Assembly (NCBI GenBank): GCA_964418595.1
Contig: CAYQMF010000106.1
Location: 1-24,702 of the forward strand
Length of the DNA: 24,702 nucleotides
Origin: CAYQMF01 sp964418595
GTDB taxonomy: Bacteria; Planctomycetota; UBA1135; UBA2386
Reading direction: 5' to 3'
Part shown: piece after piece, positions 1 to 8,631 of the stretch
Numbering within the stretch: the first letter of the stretch is position 1
Layout of the letters: each line of letters opens with the position of its first letter
Program-made: the position numbers and the translations under genes
Notes under the pieces: generated by a model
What the model was told of the DNA's origin: nothing
The model's input: only the letters and a program-made list of their open reading frames with translations
Databases searched by the model: none

Positions 1-613
<613 letters not shown>

Positions 614-617
<4 letters not shown>

Positions 618-1162
618 GGGTCGGACGCCTCGACGTTGAGCGCGCGGTGCAGGAAGGCCTGCACGAGCTGCCAGTCGCGGCGGGCGGTGCGCCCGTGCAC
701 GCCGAGCACCTGCGCCGCCTCCTCGGCGGACAGTCCCGCGTAGATGCGCAGCTTGGCCAGCTCGGCGAGGCGCGGGTCGCGCGCCGCCAGTCGATCGATG
801 CACTCGTCGAGGGCGACGATGTCGTGCGGCTCGCCGCGAGCGACCAGCTCGAGCGGGTCGACCGGCACGCGGATCATGCCGCCGCCGCGCTTGTGCCTTC
901 GCTGGCCGCGGGCGTGGTCGATGAGGATCTGCCGCATCGCCTGCGCCGCGGCGGCGAGGAAGGCCCCGCGGTCGAGGCGTTCGCCGCCGCGGTCTTCACC
1001 GCCGAGCTTGAGCCACGCCTCGTGCACGAGGGCCGTCGCCTGCAACGTGTGGTTGCGCCGCTCGTTCATCAACTGGTGCGCGGCGATCTCGCGCAGCTTG
1101 GCGTAGACCGCGACGAAGAGGTGGGCGTCGGCGGCGGGCGGAGGGTCGGCGGCGTCGGTCAT
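614..1162 (-). CDS. ECF-type RNA polymerase sigma factor (short, kinase-linked family)
   Basis: 182 residues, typical length for an ECF sigma factor. Region 2 is visible as LFVAVYAKLREIAAHQL followed by TLQATALVHEAWLKL (about residues 41-55) and FLAAAAQAMRQILIDHAR (about 68-85). Region 4, the helix-turn-helix, is GLSAEEAAQVLGVHGRTARRDWQLVQAFLHRAL near the C terminus. This pattern matches the ECF group common in Planctomycetota and Acidobacteria (resembling TIGR02999) that lies next to Ser/Thr kinase genes. The stop codon overlaps the GTG of the kinase gene by 4 bp, so the pair forms one transcriptional unit. A model in which the kinase controls the sigma factor is inference from the pairing. 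No clear purine-rich ribosome-binding site precedes the ATG. Confidence 0.93.
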
Positions 1163-1235
1163 CGGGGCGAGGGGAAGTGTGGCCGAAGGGGGCCCAGTGG
1201 CGGAAGCCCGGGTGACCAGGTCGCGGCCGGCGCCG

Positions 1236-2192
1236 TCAGAGCGCGCCGATCAGGGCGACCACCGAGCCCGTCGTCACGAGGCCGGCCGGGTTGGCGCCCA
1301 CGTCGAGGATCAAGGTCTGGAGGAAGAGCGAGCCGCCGACCAGGCTCGCATTGTTGGGGAGGTTCACCGAGTGGTAGAGCCGGCCGAAGATGTCGGGGCG
1401 GCCGAGCGGCACGAGCACGTCGAGCGAGGCCCGCACGAAGCAGTTGGGCGCCTGGATCGCGGCCATGTCGAAGGGCAACGGCACGCCGGCCCACGTCCGG
1501 TTCGACGCACCGTAGATCATGTAGTAGGTCGGCACGAACAGCAGGCTGTTGATGAGCAGCTGTGGCGACGACCCGGGTGTGAAGTTCGCGGACCCGGGCG
1601 CCATGGTCAGGCTGGCGAGCGTGCCGCGCGAGGTGAAGCAACGATTGTCGAACCCCTCGGTCGTGTTGGCGGCAAGCACCGGGCGGGTGATGACGCCGAT
1701 CGAACTGACCAGCGCACCCGCGTAGCCGAACAGGCCGACGATCTCGCGCTGCGCGCCGGCCGCGAAATTGTGGCGCGTGTCGTTGGTCTGGCGTGCGCCG
1801 AAGGTCGAGACGAGCCCACGGGCGGTCTCCAGACGCATCTGGTTGATGAAACCCGACGCGGTCCAGACGTCGACGCGGTAGAGGTAGTCGCCATCGGGAA
1901 CGACGAACGTCCGCAGTGCGCCGGTGGTGTTGCCCACGATCGGAGTCGGACCGGACCGATGGCCACCGCGATCGGTCCACAGCACGCCGATGCCGTCGAC
2001 CCAGCCGCCGCTGTGGACGTTGACCTCCTTGATGCGGGTGCCGGCGACGGCGCGCAGCTCGTACGCCGCGCCGCTCGTGCCGCCGTGCGGGCCGACCATC
2101 GTGTCCTGGGCGGCGACACAGACGGTGATGAGGGAGAAGGAGATGGCGGTCGCCAGCCGGCGGCTGCCCCGGGGTGTTGGGAGGTGGTTCAT
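1236..2192 (-). CDS. Secreted protein with jacalin-like lectin domain and planctomycete-style C-terminal domain
   Basis: 318 residues. The N terminus carries a signal peptide (RR, then a hydrophobic stretch ending CVAAQ, probable cleavage near residue 29), so the protein is exported. Residues about 33-170 look like a jacalin-related beta-prism: GPHGGTSGAAYEL, then IKEVNVHSGGWVDGIGVLW, and later EIVGLFGYAGALVSSIGVI, where the spacing of GG, the 'x-D-x-I-x-V' strand and the closing 'I-x-G-x-x-G-x-x-x-x-S-I' strand fits the fold. Residues about 185-318 form a second domain with the GSANFTPGSSPQL / GVPLPFDM / APNCFVRASLD pattern seen in many exported proteins of high-GC planctomycetes. Carbohydrate binding is inferred from the fold only. 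The gene is divergent from the hydrolase to its right. Confidence 0.75.
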   Translation of the reverse strand: MNHLPTPRGSRRLATAISFSLITVCVAAQDTMVGPHGGTSGAAYELRAVAGTRIKEVNVHSGGWVDGIGVLWTDRGGHRSGPTPIVGNTTGALRTFVVPDGDYLYRVDVWTASGFINQMRLETARGLVSTFGARQTNDTRHNFAAGAQREIVGLFGYAGALVSSIGVITRPVLAANTTEGFDNRCFTSRGTLASLTMAPGSANFTPGSSPQLLINSLLFVPTYYMIYGASNRTWAGVPLPFDMAAIQAPNCFVRASLDVLVPLGRPDIFGRLYHSVNLPNNASLVGGSLFLQTLILDVGANPAGLVTTGSVVALIGAL

Positions 2193-2299
2193 CGTGGTGT
2201 CCTGGCGCGGTGGCGCCTGTTCACCCCCTGAGGCGACGTCGCGGGCGGGCGATGGACAGGATTCTTGGCAGCGACGTGTTGCCTGGGCATCGTGAGTCC

Positions 2300-3679
2300 G
2301 TGTCCCTCCTCGCCGTCGTGCTTCTCGCCCTCGCCCCGCAGGAGCTGCACCTGGAGCGCGACGTGACCTTCGTCGAGCGCGGCGAGGTGGAGCTGGCGCT
2401 CGACCTCGCGCGGCCGAAGGAAGGTGAACACCTGCCGGCGATGTTGTGCCTGCACGGCGGCGGCTGGTCGCAGGGCGACCGGCGCCATCTCTGGCCGATC
2501 GCGCAGGACTGGGCCAGGGCCGGCTACGTCGCTGCCACCGCGAGCTATCGGCTGGTGCCGGACGCGACGTGGCCGGCGCAGCTCGACGACGTGGTGGCGG
2601 CGCTCGCCTTCCTGCGCCGCAACGCCGCGCGCTTCCACTTGGACCCAGAGCGCATCGGCGCGACCGGGTTCTCCGCGGGCGGCCATCTCGCGCTCATGCT
2701 CGGCACCGACGAGGCGCGCGCGGCGGGCGCGCAGGGTCCGGTGCGCGTGGTGGTGAACTACTTCGGGCCGACCGACCTGCGCCCCATCGAGCAGTTCCGG
2801 CAGGCGGCGCGGCTCGTGCGCGATCTCGCCGGCGACCAGCCGTTCGCGGACCTGTCACCGGCGGCGTTCGTGGGACCGGGCGACGCCCCGGTGCTCACGC
2901 TGCAGGGCACGGCCGACAACCTCGTCCACCCGCGGCAGGCGCAGGCGCTGCACGCGCTCCTGCAGGCGAAGGGTGTCCCGACGCAGCTCGAACTGCTCGA
3001 CGGCCTGGGGCACGGGTGGGGCGGCCAGGACCTCGTCCGCACCCAGGCGATGGCGCACCTGTATGCGGATCGCTACCTGCGCCCGCCGCAGCCGCTGCTC
3101 GCCATGGCCGACTTCGACACCGAGGACGACGCCTTCGAGCTGTTCGGTGGCGATGCCTGGGCGCGCCGGAGCGAAGGGCGCAGCGTGCTCGCGCTCGGGA
3201 AGAAGAGCGACTACGTGCCGCCGCATCGCTCGCCGACCGCGCTCGCGGTGCTGCGCGAGCCGGCGGTCGGGAGCTTCACGCTCGATGTCGACGCACGCTC
3301 GACGACGGCCGAGTACGGGCACCGCGACCTCTGCCTCGTGTTCGGCTGGCAGTCGCCGACGCGCTACTACTACGCGCACCTCGCCAGCAAGCCCGACGAC
3401 CGCGCACACGGCGTGTTCGTCGTGAACGACGCCGACCGCGTCAACATCGTGCAGAGGAAGAGCGACGGCGTGCGTTGGGGCGAGCACTGGCACCGCCTGC
3501 GGGTGCAGCGCGACGCGGCGAGCGGCGCGATCGCGGTGTTCGTCGACGACTTCGCGACGCCGGTGCTCACCGCGACCGACAAGACCTTCGTCACCGGGCG
3601 CGTCGGCTTCGGCAGCTTCGACGACCTGGGCGAGTTCGACGCGCTTCGGTTGTACTGGGAGAAGGTCAGCGGCGGGTGA
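2300..3679 (+). CDS. Secreted alpha/beta-hydrolase (BD-FAE/esterase type) with C-terminal beta-sandwich domain
   Basis: About 459 residues from a GTG start that gives a compact signal peptide (VSLLAVVLLALAPQ), a style typical of this lineage. An in-frame ATG at 2252 is the alternative. Residues about 20-250 form an alpha/beta-hydrolase: oxyanion motif HGGGW (52-56), nucleophile elbow GFSAG with Ser125, acid Asp206 in QGTADNLVHP, and catalytic His238 in GLGHGW. This is the arrangement of carboxylesterases and bifunctional feruloyl/acetylxylan esterases. From about residue 270 a second domain (DLCLVFGWQSPTRYYYAHLA ... GRVGFGSFDDLGEFDALRLYW) resembles the concanavalin-like DUF1080 sandwich, often found in sugar-active exported proteins. 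The likely role is periplasmic or extracellular ester cleavage on polysaccharide; the substrate is not determined. Confidence 0.88.
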   Translation: MSLLAVVLLALAPQELHLERDVTFVERGEVELALDLARPKEGEHLPAMLCLHGGGWSQGDRRHLWPIAQDWARAGYVAATASYRLVPDATWPAQLDDVVAALAFLRRNAARFHLDPERIGATGFSAGGHLALMLGTDEARAAGAQGPVRVVVNYFGPTDLRPIEQFRQAARLVRDLAGDQPFADLSPAAFVGPGDAPVLTLQGTADNLVHPRQAQALHALLQAKGVPTQLELLDGLGHGWGGQDLVRTQAMAHLYADRYLRPPQPLLAMADFDTEDDAFELFGGDAWARRSEGRSVLALGKKSDYVPPHRSPTALAVLREPAVGSFTLDVDARSTTAEYGHRDLCLVFGWQSPTRYYYAHLASKPDDRAHGVFVVNDADRVNIVQRKSDGVRWGEHWHRLRVQRDAASGAIAVFVDDFATPVLTATDKTFVTGRVGFGSFDDLGEFDALRLYWEKVSGG

Positions 3680-3684
3680 GGGCG

Positions 3685-4020
3685 GACCGAGACTCCGCAC
3701 CTTGCCGCGGCCTTGCTCGGCACCGGTTCCGTCGTTCCGTCCTTCCGTGTCTCCCCCTGCTCTGCTGGTGAGCGGCGGCGACGGCAGGCGGCCTCCGGAA
3801 GAAGAAGGCGCGGCGCTTCGCGCCGCGGGAACGACGGAAGTACGGAAGCGCGAAGGCAGAGAGAAGGCAGAGAAAAAGGCTGGTCCGCTGCCCTTCTGGT
3901 TCGACTGCTTCTGGTTCCGTGTCTCCGTCCTTCCGAACTTCCCCGTGGCGCGAAGCGCCACGGCGTCCTTCAGCACCAGGCTGGCGCGGCCCTCGGGGGC
4001 GAGCACGCGGAGTCTCGGTC
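3685..4020. repeat. Intergenic palindromic element bounded by a 14-bp perfect inverted repeat
   Basis: This 336-bp stretch between the hydrolase and hicB contains no convincing gene. Its ends are a perfect 14-bp inverted repeat, GACCGAGACTCCGC at 3685-3698 and its complement at 4007-4020. Inside are two strong hairpins sharing the core GGCGC-TTC-GCGCC in opposite orientations: 3809-3827 (8-bp stem, loop TTC) and 3943-3963 (9-bp stem, loop GAA). There is also a 12-bp inverted repeat (3727-3738 with 3828-3839), a 12-bp direct repeat TTCCGTGTCTCC (3743, 3915), a 10-bp direct repeat CTTCTGGTTC (3893, 3908) and an exact 11-bp tandem duplication (3852-3873). The pyrimidine-rich TTCCGT pattern resembles dispersed REP-like intergenic repeats. 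The right end overlaps the hicB stop codon. Confidence 0.6.
3943..3963. terminator. Strong hairpin, possible bidirectional transcription stop
   Basis: A 9-bp perfect GC-rich stem with a 3-nt loop (CCGTGGCGC-GAA-GCGCCACGG) lies between the convergent hydrolase and hicAB genes. It has no T-tract, so intrinsic termination is only a possibility. It is also part of the larger repeat element described separately. Confidence 0.3.
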
Positions 4021-4231
4021 AGGCCGGCACCTCGACGTACGTGGAGTAGCTGCGTGGAGCCGGGACCTTGAGACCCTCCGCGCGCATGCCGGCGAGATGA
4101 AACTCGATCGCGCGCTGCATGGTCCGCTCGACCTTCTTGCGAGTGGCTCCCGTCGCCACACAGCCCGGGAGGTCCGGGGAGTAGGCCGAGAAGCCGGTTC
4201 GAGTCTTCTCGATGACGATGAGGAGCTTCAT
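4019..4231 (-). CDS. hicB: HicB-family antitoxin (short form)
   Basis: 70 residues forming a single HicB partial-RNase-H-like fold: an N-terminal strand (MKLLIVIEK), the hallmark FSAYSPDLPGCVATGATRKKVERTMQRAIEFHLAGM, and a C-terminal strand. It has no added helix-turn-helix or ribbon-helix-helix DNA-binding domain, so autoregulation would need another mechanism or complex formation. Its ATG overlaps the TGA of hicA by 4 bp (4228-4231), giving the usual hicA-hicB order. It should bind and neutralise the HicA mRNA interferase. Its stop codon overlaps the end of the adjoining palindromic element. Confidence 0.92.
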   Translation of the reverse strand: MKLLIVIEKTRTGFSAYSPDLPGCVATGATRKKVERTMQRAIEFHLAGMRAEGLKVPAPRSYSTYVEVPA

Positions 4232-4416
4232 GGCTTCAGGCCTGCCTGCTTCAGAACGCTGTTGAGTGTACCGGGTGCCAAGTCATCGCTCAACTTGCCT
4301 GCCACCGTGACCAGGCCCCGTTTGGTGGGGTACGTGAACTGTCGATGACTCCCTCGTTGTCGGACCTGAACCCATCCGTCGTCACGCAGCATTCGCAGTA
4401 CCTCGCGTACCTTCAT
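4228..4416 (-). CDS. hicA: HicA-family mRNA interferase toxin
   Basis: 62 residues, the normal HicA size. The dsRBD-like fold is visible: helix MKVREVLRMLRDDGW, strand VQVRQRGSHRQFTYP with the catalytic histidine (about residue 24) in the GSHRQF motif, then the GLVTVAGK strand and the LAPGTLNSVLKQAGL helix. HicA proteins cleave mRNA and tmRNA in a translation-independent way. A good ribosome-binding site (GGGAGG) lies about 7 bases upstream of the ATG. It is the first gene of a two-gene operon with hicB. Confidence 0.93.
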   Translation of the reverse strand: MKVREVLRMLRDDGWVQVRQRGSHRQFTYPTKRGLVTVAGKLSDDLAPGTLNSVLKQAGLKP

Positions 4417-4512
4417 TCACGATCCCTCCCAGGATCTCTCGGGTGGAGCGAGGAATAGCGGAGGGGATCGTCCCGGGAAACGGCGATCTTTGCTCCTGCC
4501 CGCCCGCGTCGC

Positions 4513-5568
4513 CTACCCCATCGCCAGCACGCGCTCGCACGCCGCCACCAGGCGCGCCGGCGTGAGCGTCGTGTTGTCCGCGTCGGGTCGGTACGAACAG
4601 TAGTCGGGCGCGGTGCTCGCGACCTTCTCGCCGAGCCCGTACAGCTCGATCTCCGCGGCCGAAGTCGGCGCGAAGAACGCGACGATCCGTCGCTGCCGCG
4701 CGATCGCCATGTGCAGGGCGAGGCTGTCGCTCGTGAGCAGCAGGTCGCAGCGGTCGACCAGCGCGGCGAAGGCGAGCAGGCCGTGGTCGGTGCCGGCATC
4801 GACGAGGCGCGGTCGCGCCGGCAGCGCCGCGATCGTGCGCGCGAGGTCGGCGTTGCGCGCGGTCTCCTCCGGGCCGCCGAGCAGGAGGAACGTCACGTGT
4901 CCCTCGCGCGCGGCGTGCAGCTTCGCGACGACCTCGGCGACGCACGCGACCGGCAGGCCTTTCGAAGGCCAGCGTCCGCCGGCGCCGGTGTTCAGTCCGA
5001 TCACGGGCCCGTGCGCGTGCAGGCGGTGTCGGTCGGCGAACGCCGCCGCGCCGCGTTGTGCCGCGTCGGGCAACGGCAGCTCCGGCCGGCCCATCGCCAC
5101 GCCGAGCATGGCCGCGTAGATCTCCGGATGGCTGCGGCGGTTCTCGATCTTCATGCGGTCGGCCGCGGCCTTGCCGCGGCGGGACAGCAGCCCCATGTCG
5201 AACCACGGCGCGACGTCGTCGGTGTAGGCGCGCTCCCCCGACCCGTCGGCGTAGGCCCCCGACAAGGTCTCGCTCGGCACGCGTGCGGCCAAACGGCACA
5301 GCGGCAGCTCGTCGTCGAGCGAGAGCACCCGACGCCACGTCGTCTTCCCGAGCCGCGCCGCCAGATCCGCCATCGCCGTGGCGTCGCGGGTGTCGACCGT
5401 TTCGACGGTCCGCACGTGCGGGTGGTGCTCGACGAGCGGGCGCGCGCCCGGCGCGGTCACCCAGGTGACGGGCGCCGACGGGTACTTCGCCACCAACCCC
5501 GGCAGGATCGAGGTCGTGCGCAGCACGTCGCCGAGAGCGGCGGTCTTCAGGATCAGGATGCCGCGCAC
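4513..5568 (-). CDS. Glycosyltransferase family 9 (ADP-heptose:LPS heptosyltransferase-like)
   Basis: 351 residues from a GTG start with a well-placed GGGAG; longer upstream extensions in the same frame lack support because they cross the divergent ABC gene. The N-terminal Rossmann half begins ILILKTAALGDVLRTTSILPGL, the GT9 signature with the GD loop. The C-terminal half has GPVIGLNTGAGGRWPSKG (about residues 187-204), the strand-loop FLLLGGPEE (about 227-235), and the sugar-nucleotide binding motif LLLTSDSLALHMAIARQRRIVAFFAPTS (about 276-303). The family transfers heptose or related sugars in cell-surface glycolipid assembly on the cytoplasmic side of the inner membrane. It stands alone, divergent from the ABC-like operon; the acceptor is unknown. 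Confidence 0.9.
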   Translation of the reverse strand: MRGILILKTAALGDVLRTTSILPGLVAKYPSAPVTWVTAPGARPLVEHHPHVRTVETVDTRDATAMADLAARLGKTTWRRVLSLDDELPLCRLAARVPSETLSGAYADGSGERAYTDDVAPWFDMGLLSRRGKAAADRMKIENRRSHPEIYAAMLGVAMGRPELPLPDAAQRGAAAFADRHRLHAHGPVIGLNTGAGGRWPSKGLPVACVAEVVAKLHAAREGHVTFLLLGGPEETARNADLARTIAALPARPRLVDAGTDHGLLAFAALVDRCDLLLTSDSLALHMAIARQRRIVAFFAPTSAAEIELYGLGEKVASTAPDYCSYRPDADNTTLTPARLVAACERVLAMG

Positions 5569-5674
5569 GGTCTCCCTATCGTCCAACGGCGGCGACCTCC
5601 TGCAACAGTCGATTTCATCCGTGGCGGGCGCCGGCGGAGAGGATGTTAGAACGTGCGCTTCGCACCCGCCGTCG
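5569..5674. promoter_or_regulatory. Divergent promoter region between the GT9 gene and the ABC-like operon
   Basis: 106 bp separate the two divergent start codons, so promoters for both units should lie here. No good -35/-10 pair could be picked out by eye. A short hairpin-like stretch, GTGCGCTTCGCAC (5653-5665), sits about 10 bases before the ABC-like start. Confidence 0.35.
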
Positions 5675-6775
5675 ATGCCCACCCTGGCGCTCAAGAGCCC
5701 GACCGCCCACGTCCTCGCGCACTCCGGACGCTTCGAGGTCCTGCTCGGTCCGCGCGGCGGCGGCAAGCGCTCGCTGCTGCGCGCGCTGGCCGGCCTCGAG
5801 CCGCCCGCGGATGCGCGCGTGTACTTCGGCGGCGTGGAGGTGACGCGGGCGTCGCCGGCGCGTCGCCCGATGACGCTGGTGCCGCGCGGTGGCGCCGCAT
5901 ACCCGGGCCTGACCCCGCGCCGCAACCTCGCGCTGGCGCTGCGTGCGCCGCTCGGCGACCGGCGCATCGACGCCGTCCTCGCGCAGCTCGAGCTGCACGA
6001 ATGCGCCGACGTGCGCCTCGCCGACCTCGAGCCGCGGGCGCAGCAGCTCGTGGCGTTGGCGAAGGCGGCGGTCGGCCCGGCCCCCGCCGTGCTCCTCGAC
6101 GAGCCGCTGACCGACCTCGACAGCGACGCTCGCCGCCGCGTGCGCGCGTTCCTGCGCGAGCACGTGCTCGCCGCCGATCGCGTCCTCGTCCTGAGCAGCG
6201 TCGACGCGACGGAGGCGATGCTGCTCGGCGGCGGCGTGCACGTCGTCGATGGTGGCGCGGTCCTGCAGCGCGGCACGCCCCGCTCGGTGTCGACATCGCC
6301 GACATCGCGGCGCGTCGCGGAGCTGGTGCACGTGCCGGCGTTCTCGCTGTGGAGCTTCCGCCTCGCCATCGAGCCGGGCCTCGGCCTCGTGGCGCAGTTC
6401 GGGGCGGCGCCGGCGGTGCGCGTTCCGTTGGATTTCTCGGTCCTGGGGCCGGGGGCCTACGGCCTCGGGTTGCCGGCGCACAGCGTGCGCCTTGCGCGCA
6501 CCAGCCAGGACGACATCGAGGTGCGCGGGATCGTGCGCGCCGTCGAGTGCCTGGGCCGCGACGCACTGCTGCGGGTCGAACACGACGGCGGTGAACTCGC
6601 CGCCCTCGTGGCGCGCGACCATGGGTTCGTGCGGCGGCAGGCGCTCGACGTGTACTTCGCGCTGCAGGACGCGTTCGTGTTCACGCCCGCGGGCAAGACC
6701 TTGCGCGTTCCCGCCACCGCGGAGTCGCCAGGAGAGATCACCGACGCCGAGGCCTCGACGCATGCCGCGCCTTGA
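5675..6775 (+). CDS. MalK-like ABC ATPase subunit with degenerate catalytic motifs (first of pair)
   Basis: 366 residues, the size of MalK/UgpC-type importer ATPases, with an N-terminal nucleotide-binding domain and a C-terminal MalK regulatory/TOBE region (about 240-345). Walker B is intact (AVLLDEP, Asp142-Glu143) and the loop YPGLTPRRNLALALR matches the family's Q-loop region. Other key residues are changed. Walker A is GPRGGGKRS: Lys31 is kept but the Mg-binding Ser/Thr is Arg32. The Q-loop Gln is Arg71. The LSGGQ signature reads LEPRA (118-122). The switch-loop His is Val176. The frame is intact with normal codon use, so this is not a simple pseudogene. It overlaps the next ATPase gene by 14 bp. 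The relation to sugar importers is clear; active transport is doubtful. Confidence 0.82.
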   Translation: MPTLALKSPTAHVLAHSGRFEVLLGPRGGGKRSLLRALAGLEPPADARVYFGGVEVTRASPARRPMTLVPRGGAAYPGLTPRRNLALALRAPLGDRRIDAVLAQLELHECADVRLADLEPRAQQLVALAKAAVGPAPAVLLDEPLTDLDSDARRRVRAFLREHVLAADRVLVLSSVDATEAMLLGGGVHVVDGGAVLQRGTPRSVSTSPTSRRVAELVHVPAFSLWSFRLAIEPGLGLVAQFGAAPAVRVPLDFSVLGPGAYGLGLPAHSVRLARTSQDDIEVRGIVRAVECLGRDALLRVEHDGGELAALVARDHGFVRRQALDVYFALQDAFVFTPAGKTLRVPATAESPGEITDAEASTHAAP

Positions 6776-7835
6776 GCTCGACGGCGTGCGCGTCGCGGCG
6801 GCGGCGGGCGAGGCAAGCCTCGCGGACTTCGCGTTCGCCTTCGACACCGCGGCGTGGTACGTGCTGCTCGGACCTCGCGGCAGCGGCGGGCCCGCCGTCC
6901 TCGACGCGATCAGCGGGAGACGCGCGCTGACGGCCGGTGCCGTGCGCCTCGACGCGGCGCGTATCGACACGCTCGCGCCGGCGGCGCGTCGCGTCGCGCG
7001 CGTCGGCGCCTCCTTGCTCCCGTACCCGGCAATGCGTGTGGGTGCTGCCCTGGAGTCGCCGCTGCGCGGGCGCGGTGGCGATCGCGGGCAGGTGCGCAAG
7101 CGCGCGCGCTGGTTCGCCGACGCACTCGAGCTCGGTCCGCACCTCCGGCAGCGCTGCGATCGCGTGCCCGACGTAGTGCGCACGCGCCTCGATCTCGCCC
7201 GCGCTTTGATCCGTCCCGACCTCGCGGTGCTGCTCGTCGACGCGCTCGGAGCGGGCACGGATCGCTTCGAACAGGCGCGCCTGCGCGAGCTGGTGCGCGA
7301 CGCGGTGCGGGAACGCGGGGTCATCGTCGTCCAGGCGACGTCGGACCAGCGCGAGGCGCTGGCCGTCGCCGACAAGGTGCTCGCCTTGGAGGCGGGGCGC
7401 CTCGTGCAGGTCGGCGCGCCCGCGGAACTGCTCGGCAGACCCGGCACTGCGGCGTTGGCTGCTGCTCTCGGCGACCCGGGGATGAACCTCCTGCCCTGCG
7501 CCCTGCGCGGGCGGTGGGTGGTCGTTCTGGGCGCGCGCTTCGTGCATCCGCCCGCGGAGCGGGTCGCGCCGAGCGACGGCGAAGGCATCGTGCTCGGGGT
7601 GCGGCCGGAGGACGTGAGCATCGGCGTCGCCGACGCCGAGGGTGTCATGGCCGCGGAACTGATCCGCGTCGAAGATCGCGGGTACCGGCGCCTCGCGGTG
7701 TTCACTGCCGGCGAGCATGAATTGCAGGCAGACGCCGCGCCGGGGGACGACCTCGTCGTCGGCCATCGCTACGGTCTGGCGTTCGCTCCGGAGGGCATCC
7801 GGCTGTACCGCGCGGGGGTGCTCACCGATGGCTGA
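6762..7835 (+). CDS. MalK-like ABC ATPase subunit, catalytically degenerate (second of pair)
   Basis: 357 residues. The same two-domain layout as the preceding gene is clear from the N-terminal strands, the post-switch segment DKVLALEAGRLVQVGAPAELLGRP, the linker GMNLLPC and the C-terminal motif LGVRPEDVSIG of MalK-type regulatory domains. The ATPase core is heavily altered. Walker A is GPRGSGGPA, so the essential Lys is Gly43. Walker B reads AVLLVDALGAG, so the catalytic Glu is Ala161. LSGGQ is replaced by VPDVV (135-139), and the switch His by Ser (ATSDQREAL). With no signature motif in either partner, no normal composite ATP site can form. The gene overlaps its neighbours by 14 bp and 8 bp. 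It may be a structural or regulatory partner; the function is unknown. Confidence 0.8.
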   Translation: MPRLELDGVRVAAAAGEASLADFAFAFDTAAWYVLLGPRGSGGPAVLDAISGRRALTAGAVRLDAARIDTLAPAARRVARVGASLLPYPAMRVGAALESPLRGRGGDRGQVRKRARWFADALELGPHLRQRCDRVPDVVRTRLDLARALIRPDLAVLLVDALGAGTDRFEQARLRELVRDAVRERGVIVVQATSDQREALAVADKVLALEAGRLVQVGAPAELLGRPGTAALAAALGDPGMNLLPCALRGRWVVVLGARFVHPPAERVAPSDGEGIVLGVRPEDVSIGVADAEGVMAAELIRVEDRGYRRLAVFTAGEHELQADAAPGDDLVVGHRYGLAFAPEGIRLYRAGVLTDG

Positions 7836-8631
7836 GCCGCGCGCCCGTCAGCGGCGGCAGCTCGCCGTGCTCTTGACCCTGCCCGCGGTGGTGGGCCTCG
7901 GCGTCTTCCTCGCGACGCTCTGGCTGCTGGTGCAGGGAGCGCTCGTCGACATCGTGCCGGCGCGCGTGATCGGCGCGATCGAGCTCGCCCCGGCGCGGTC
8001 GGCGCAGTGGGGTGCGTGGTGGGCCGCGAGCTGGCCGGCGCTCGCGTTCGCGGGCGCGGTGGTGACGGTGGAGGCGATCCTCGGCGTCGCGCTCGCGCTT
8101 GCGCTGCCGCGGCGGGGCGCGTGGGCGTGGCCGGGTCTCGTGCTCCTGGCGTGGCCGTTGGCGCTCCCGCCCGCGACGTGTGAACTCGTGCAGGCCGAAC
8201 TCGCGCCGCTGCTCCTCGCGCCGTTGCACCTCGCCGAGCCTTGGCCTGCCTGGACGGCGGCCGCCATCGTCGACGTCTGGCGGTTCACGCCGCTCGTGGC
8301 GCTCGTCGTGCACTGCGCGGTGCGCGTGCCGGCGATCGCGCTGCACACCGCCGATCTCGACGGCCTCTCCACCCTGCAGCGCCAGCGGCACGTGAACCTG
8401 CCGCGCGTGCGCGGCGCGCTCGCCGCGGTGGTGGTGGTGCGCGTGGTCGACGTGACGTTGTCCGTGCACCTGCCGGTGCCGTTCGGCGGCGACGTCGCGA
8501 AGCAGCTCGCGGAGGCGGGTTGGCGCGGCGGGGCGGCGCTCGAAGTGCTGGCCGCGCTCGGTGTGGCCGCGCTCTTCGGCGGGTTCACGTACTGGTGCGT
8601 CGGGCGCGGTCGCGCCGGGGAGGCCGCGTGA
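7828..8631 (+). CDS. MalF-like ABC permease subunit
   Basis: 267 residues with about six hydrophobic spans (about 11-39, 68-93, 99-118, 141-168, 195-215, 235-258). The cytoplasmic coupling loop is visible at 171-192 as LHTADLDGLSTLQRQRHVNLP. It keeps the family spacing (A-x3-G-x9-V-x-L-P), but the initial Glu-Ala of the EAA motif is His-Thr. The permease starts inside the end of the second ATPase gene (8-bp overlap) and ends in a 4-bp overlap with the next permease gene. By position and fold it corresponds to MalF/UgpA of carbohydrate importers. There is no periplasmic binding-protein gene in the window. Confidence 0.8.
   Translation: MAEPRARQRRQLAVLLTLPAVVGLGVFLATLWLLVQGALVDIVPARVIGAIELAPARSAQWGAWWAASWPALAFAGAVVTVEAILGVALALALPRRGAWAWPGLVLLAWPLALPPATCELVQAELAPLLLAPLHLAEPWPAWTAAAIVDVWRFTPLVALVVHCAVRVPAIALHTADLDGLSTLQRQRHVNLPRVRGALAAVVVVRVVDVTLSVHLPVPFGGDVAKQLAEAGWRGGAALEVLAALGVAALFGGFTYWCVGRGRAGEAA

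Noticed and set aside
5569..6369. N-terminal extension of the GT9 gene up to 6369
   Set aside because: The extension is low-complexity Arg/Ser text and would run through the divergent ABC ATPase gene; GTG 5568 has a ribosome-binding site and the family N terminus.
5615..7705. Long minus-strand open frames opposite the ABC-like ATPases
   Set aside because: Arg/Ala/Pro-rich shadow translation without domains; the plus-strand frames carry MalK-type features and gene overlaps.
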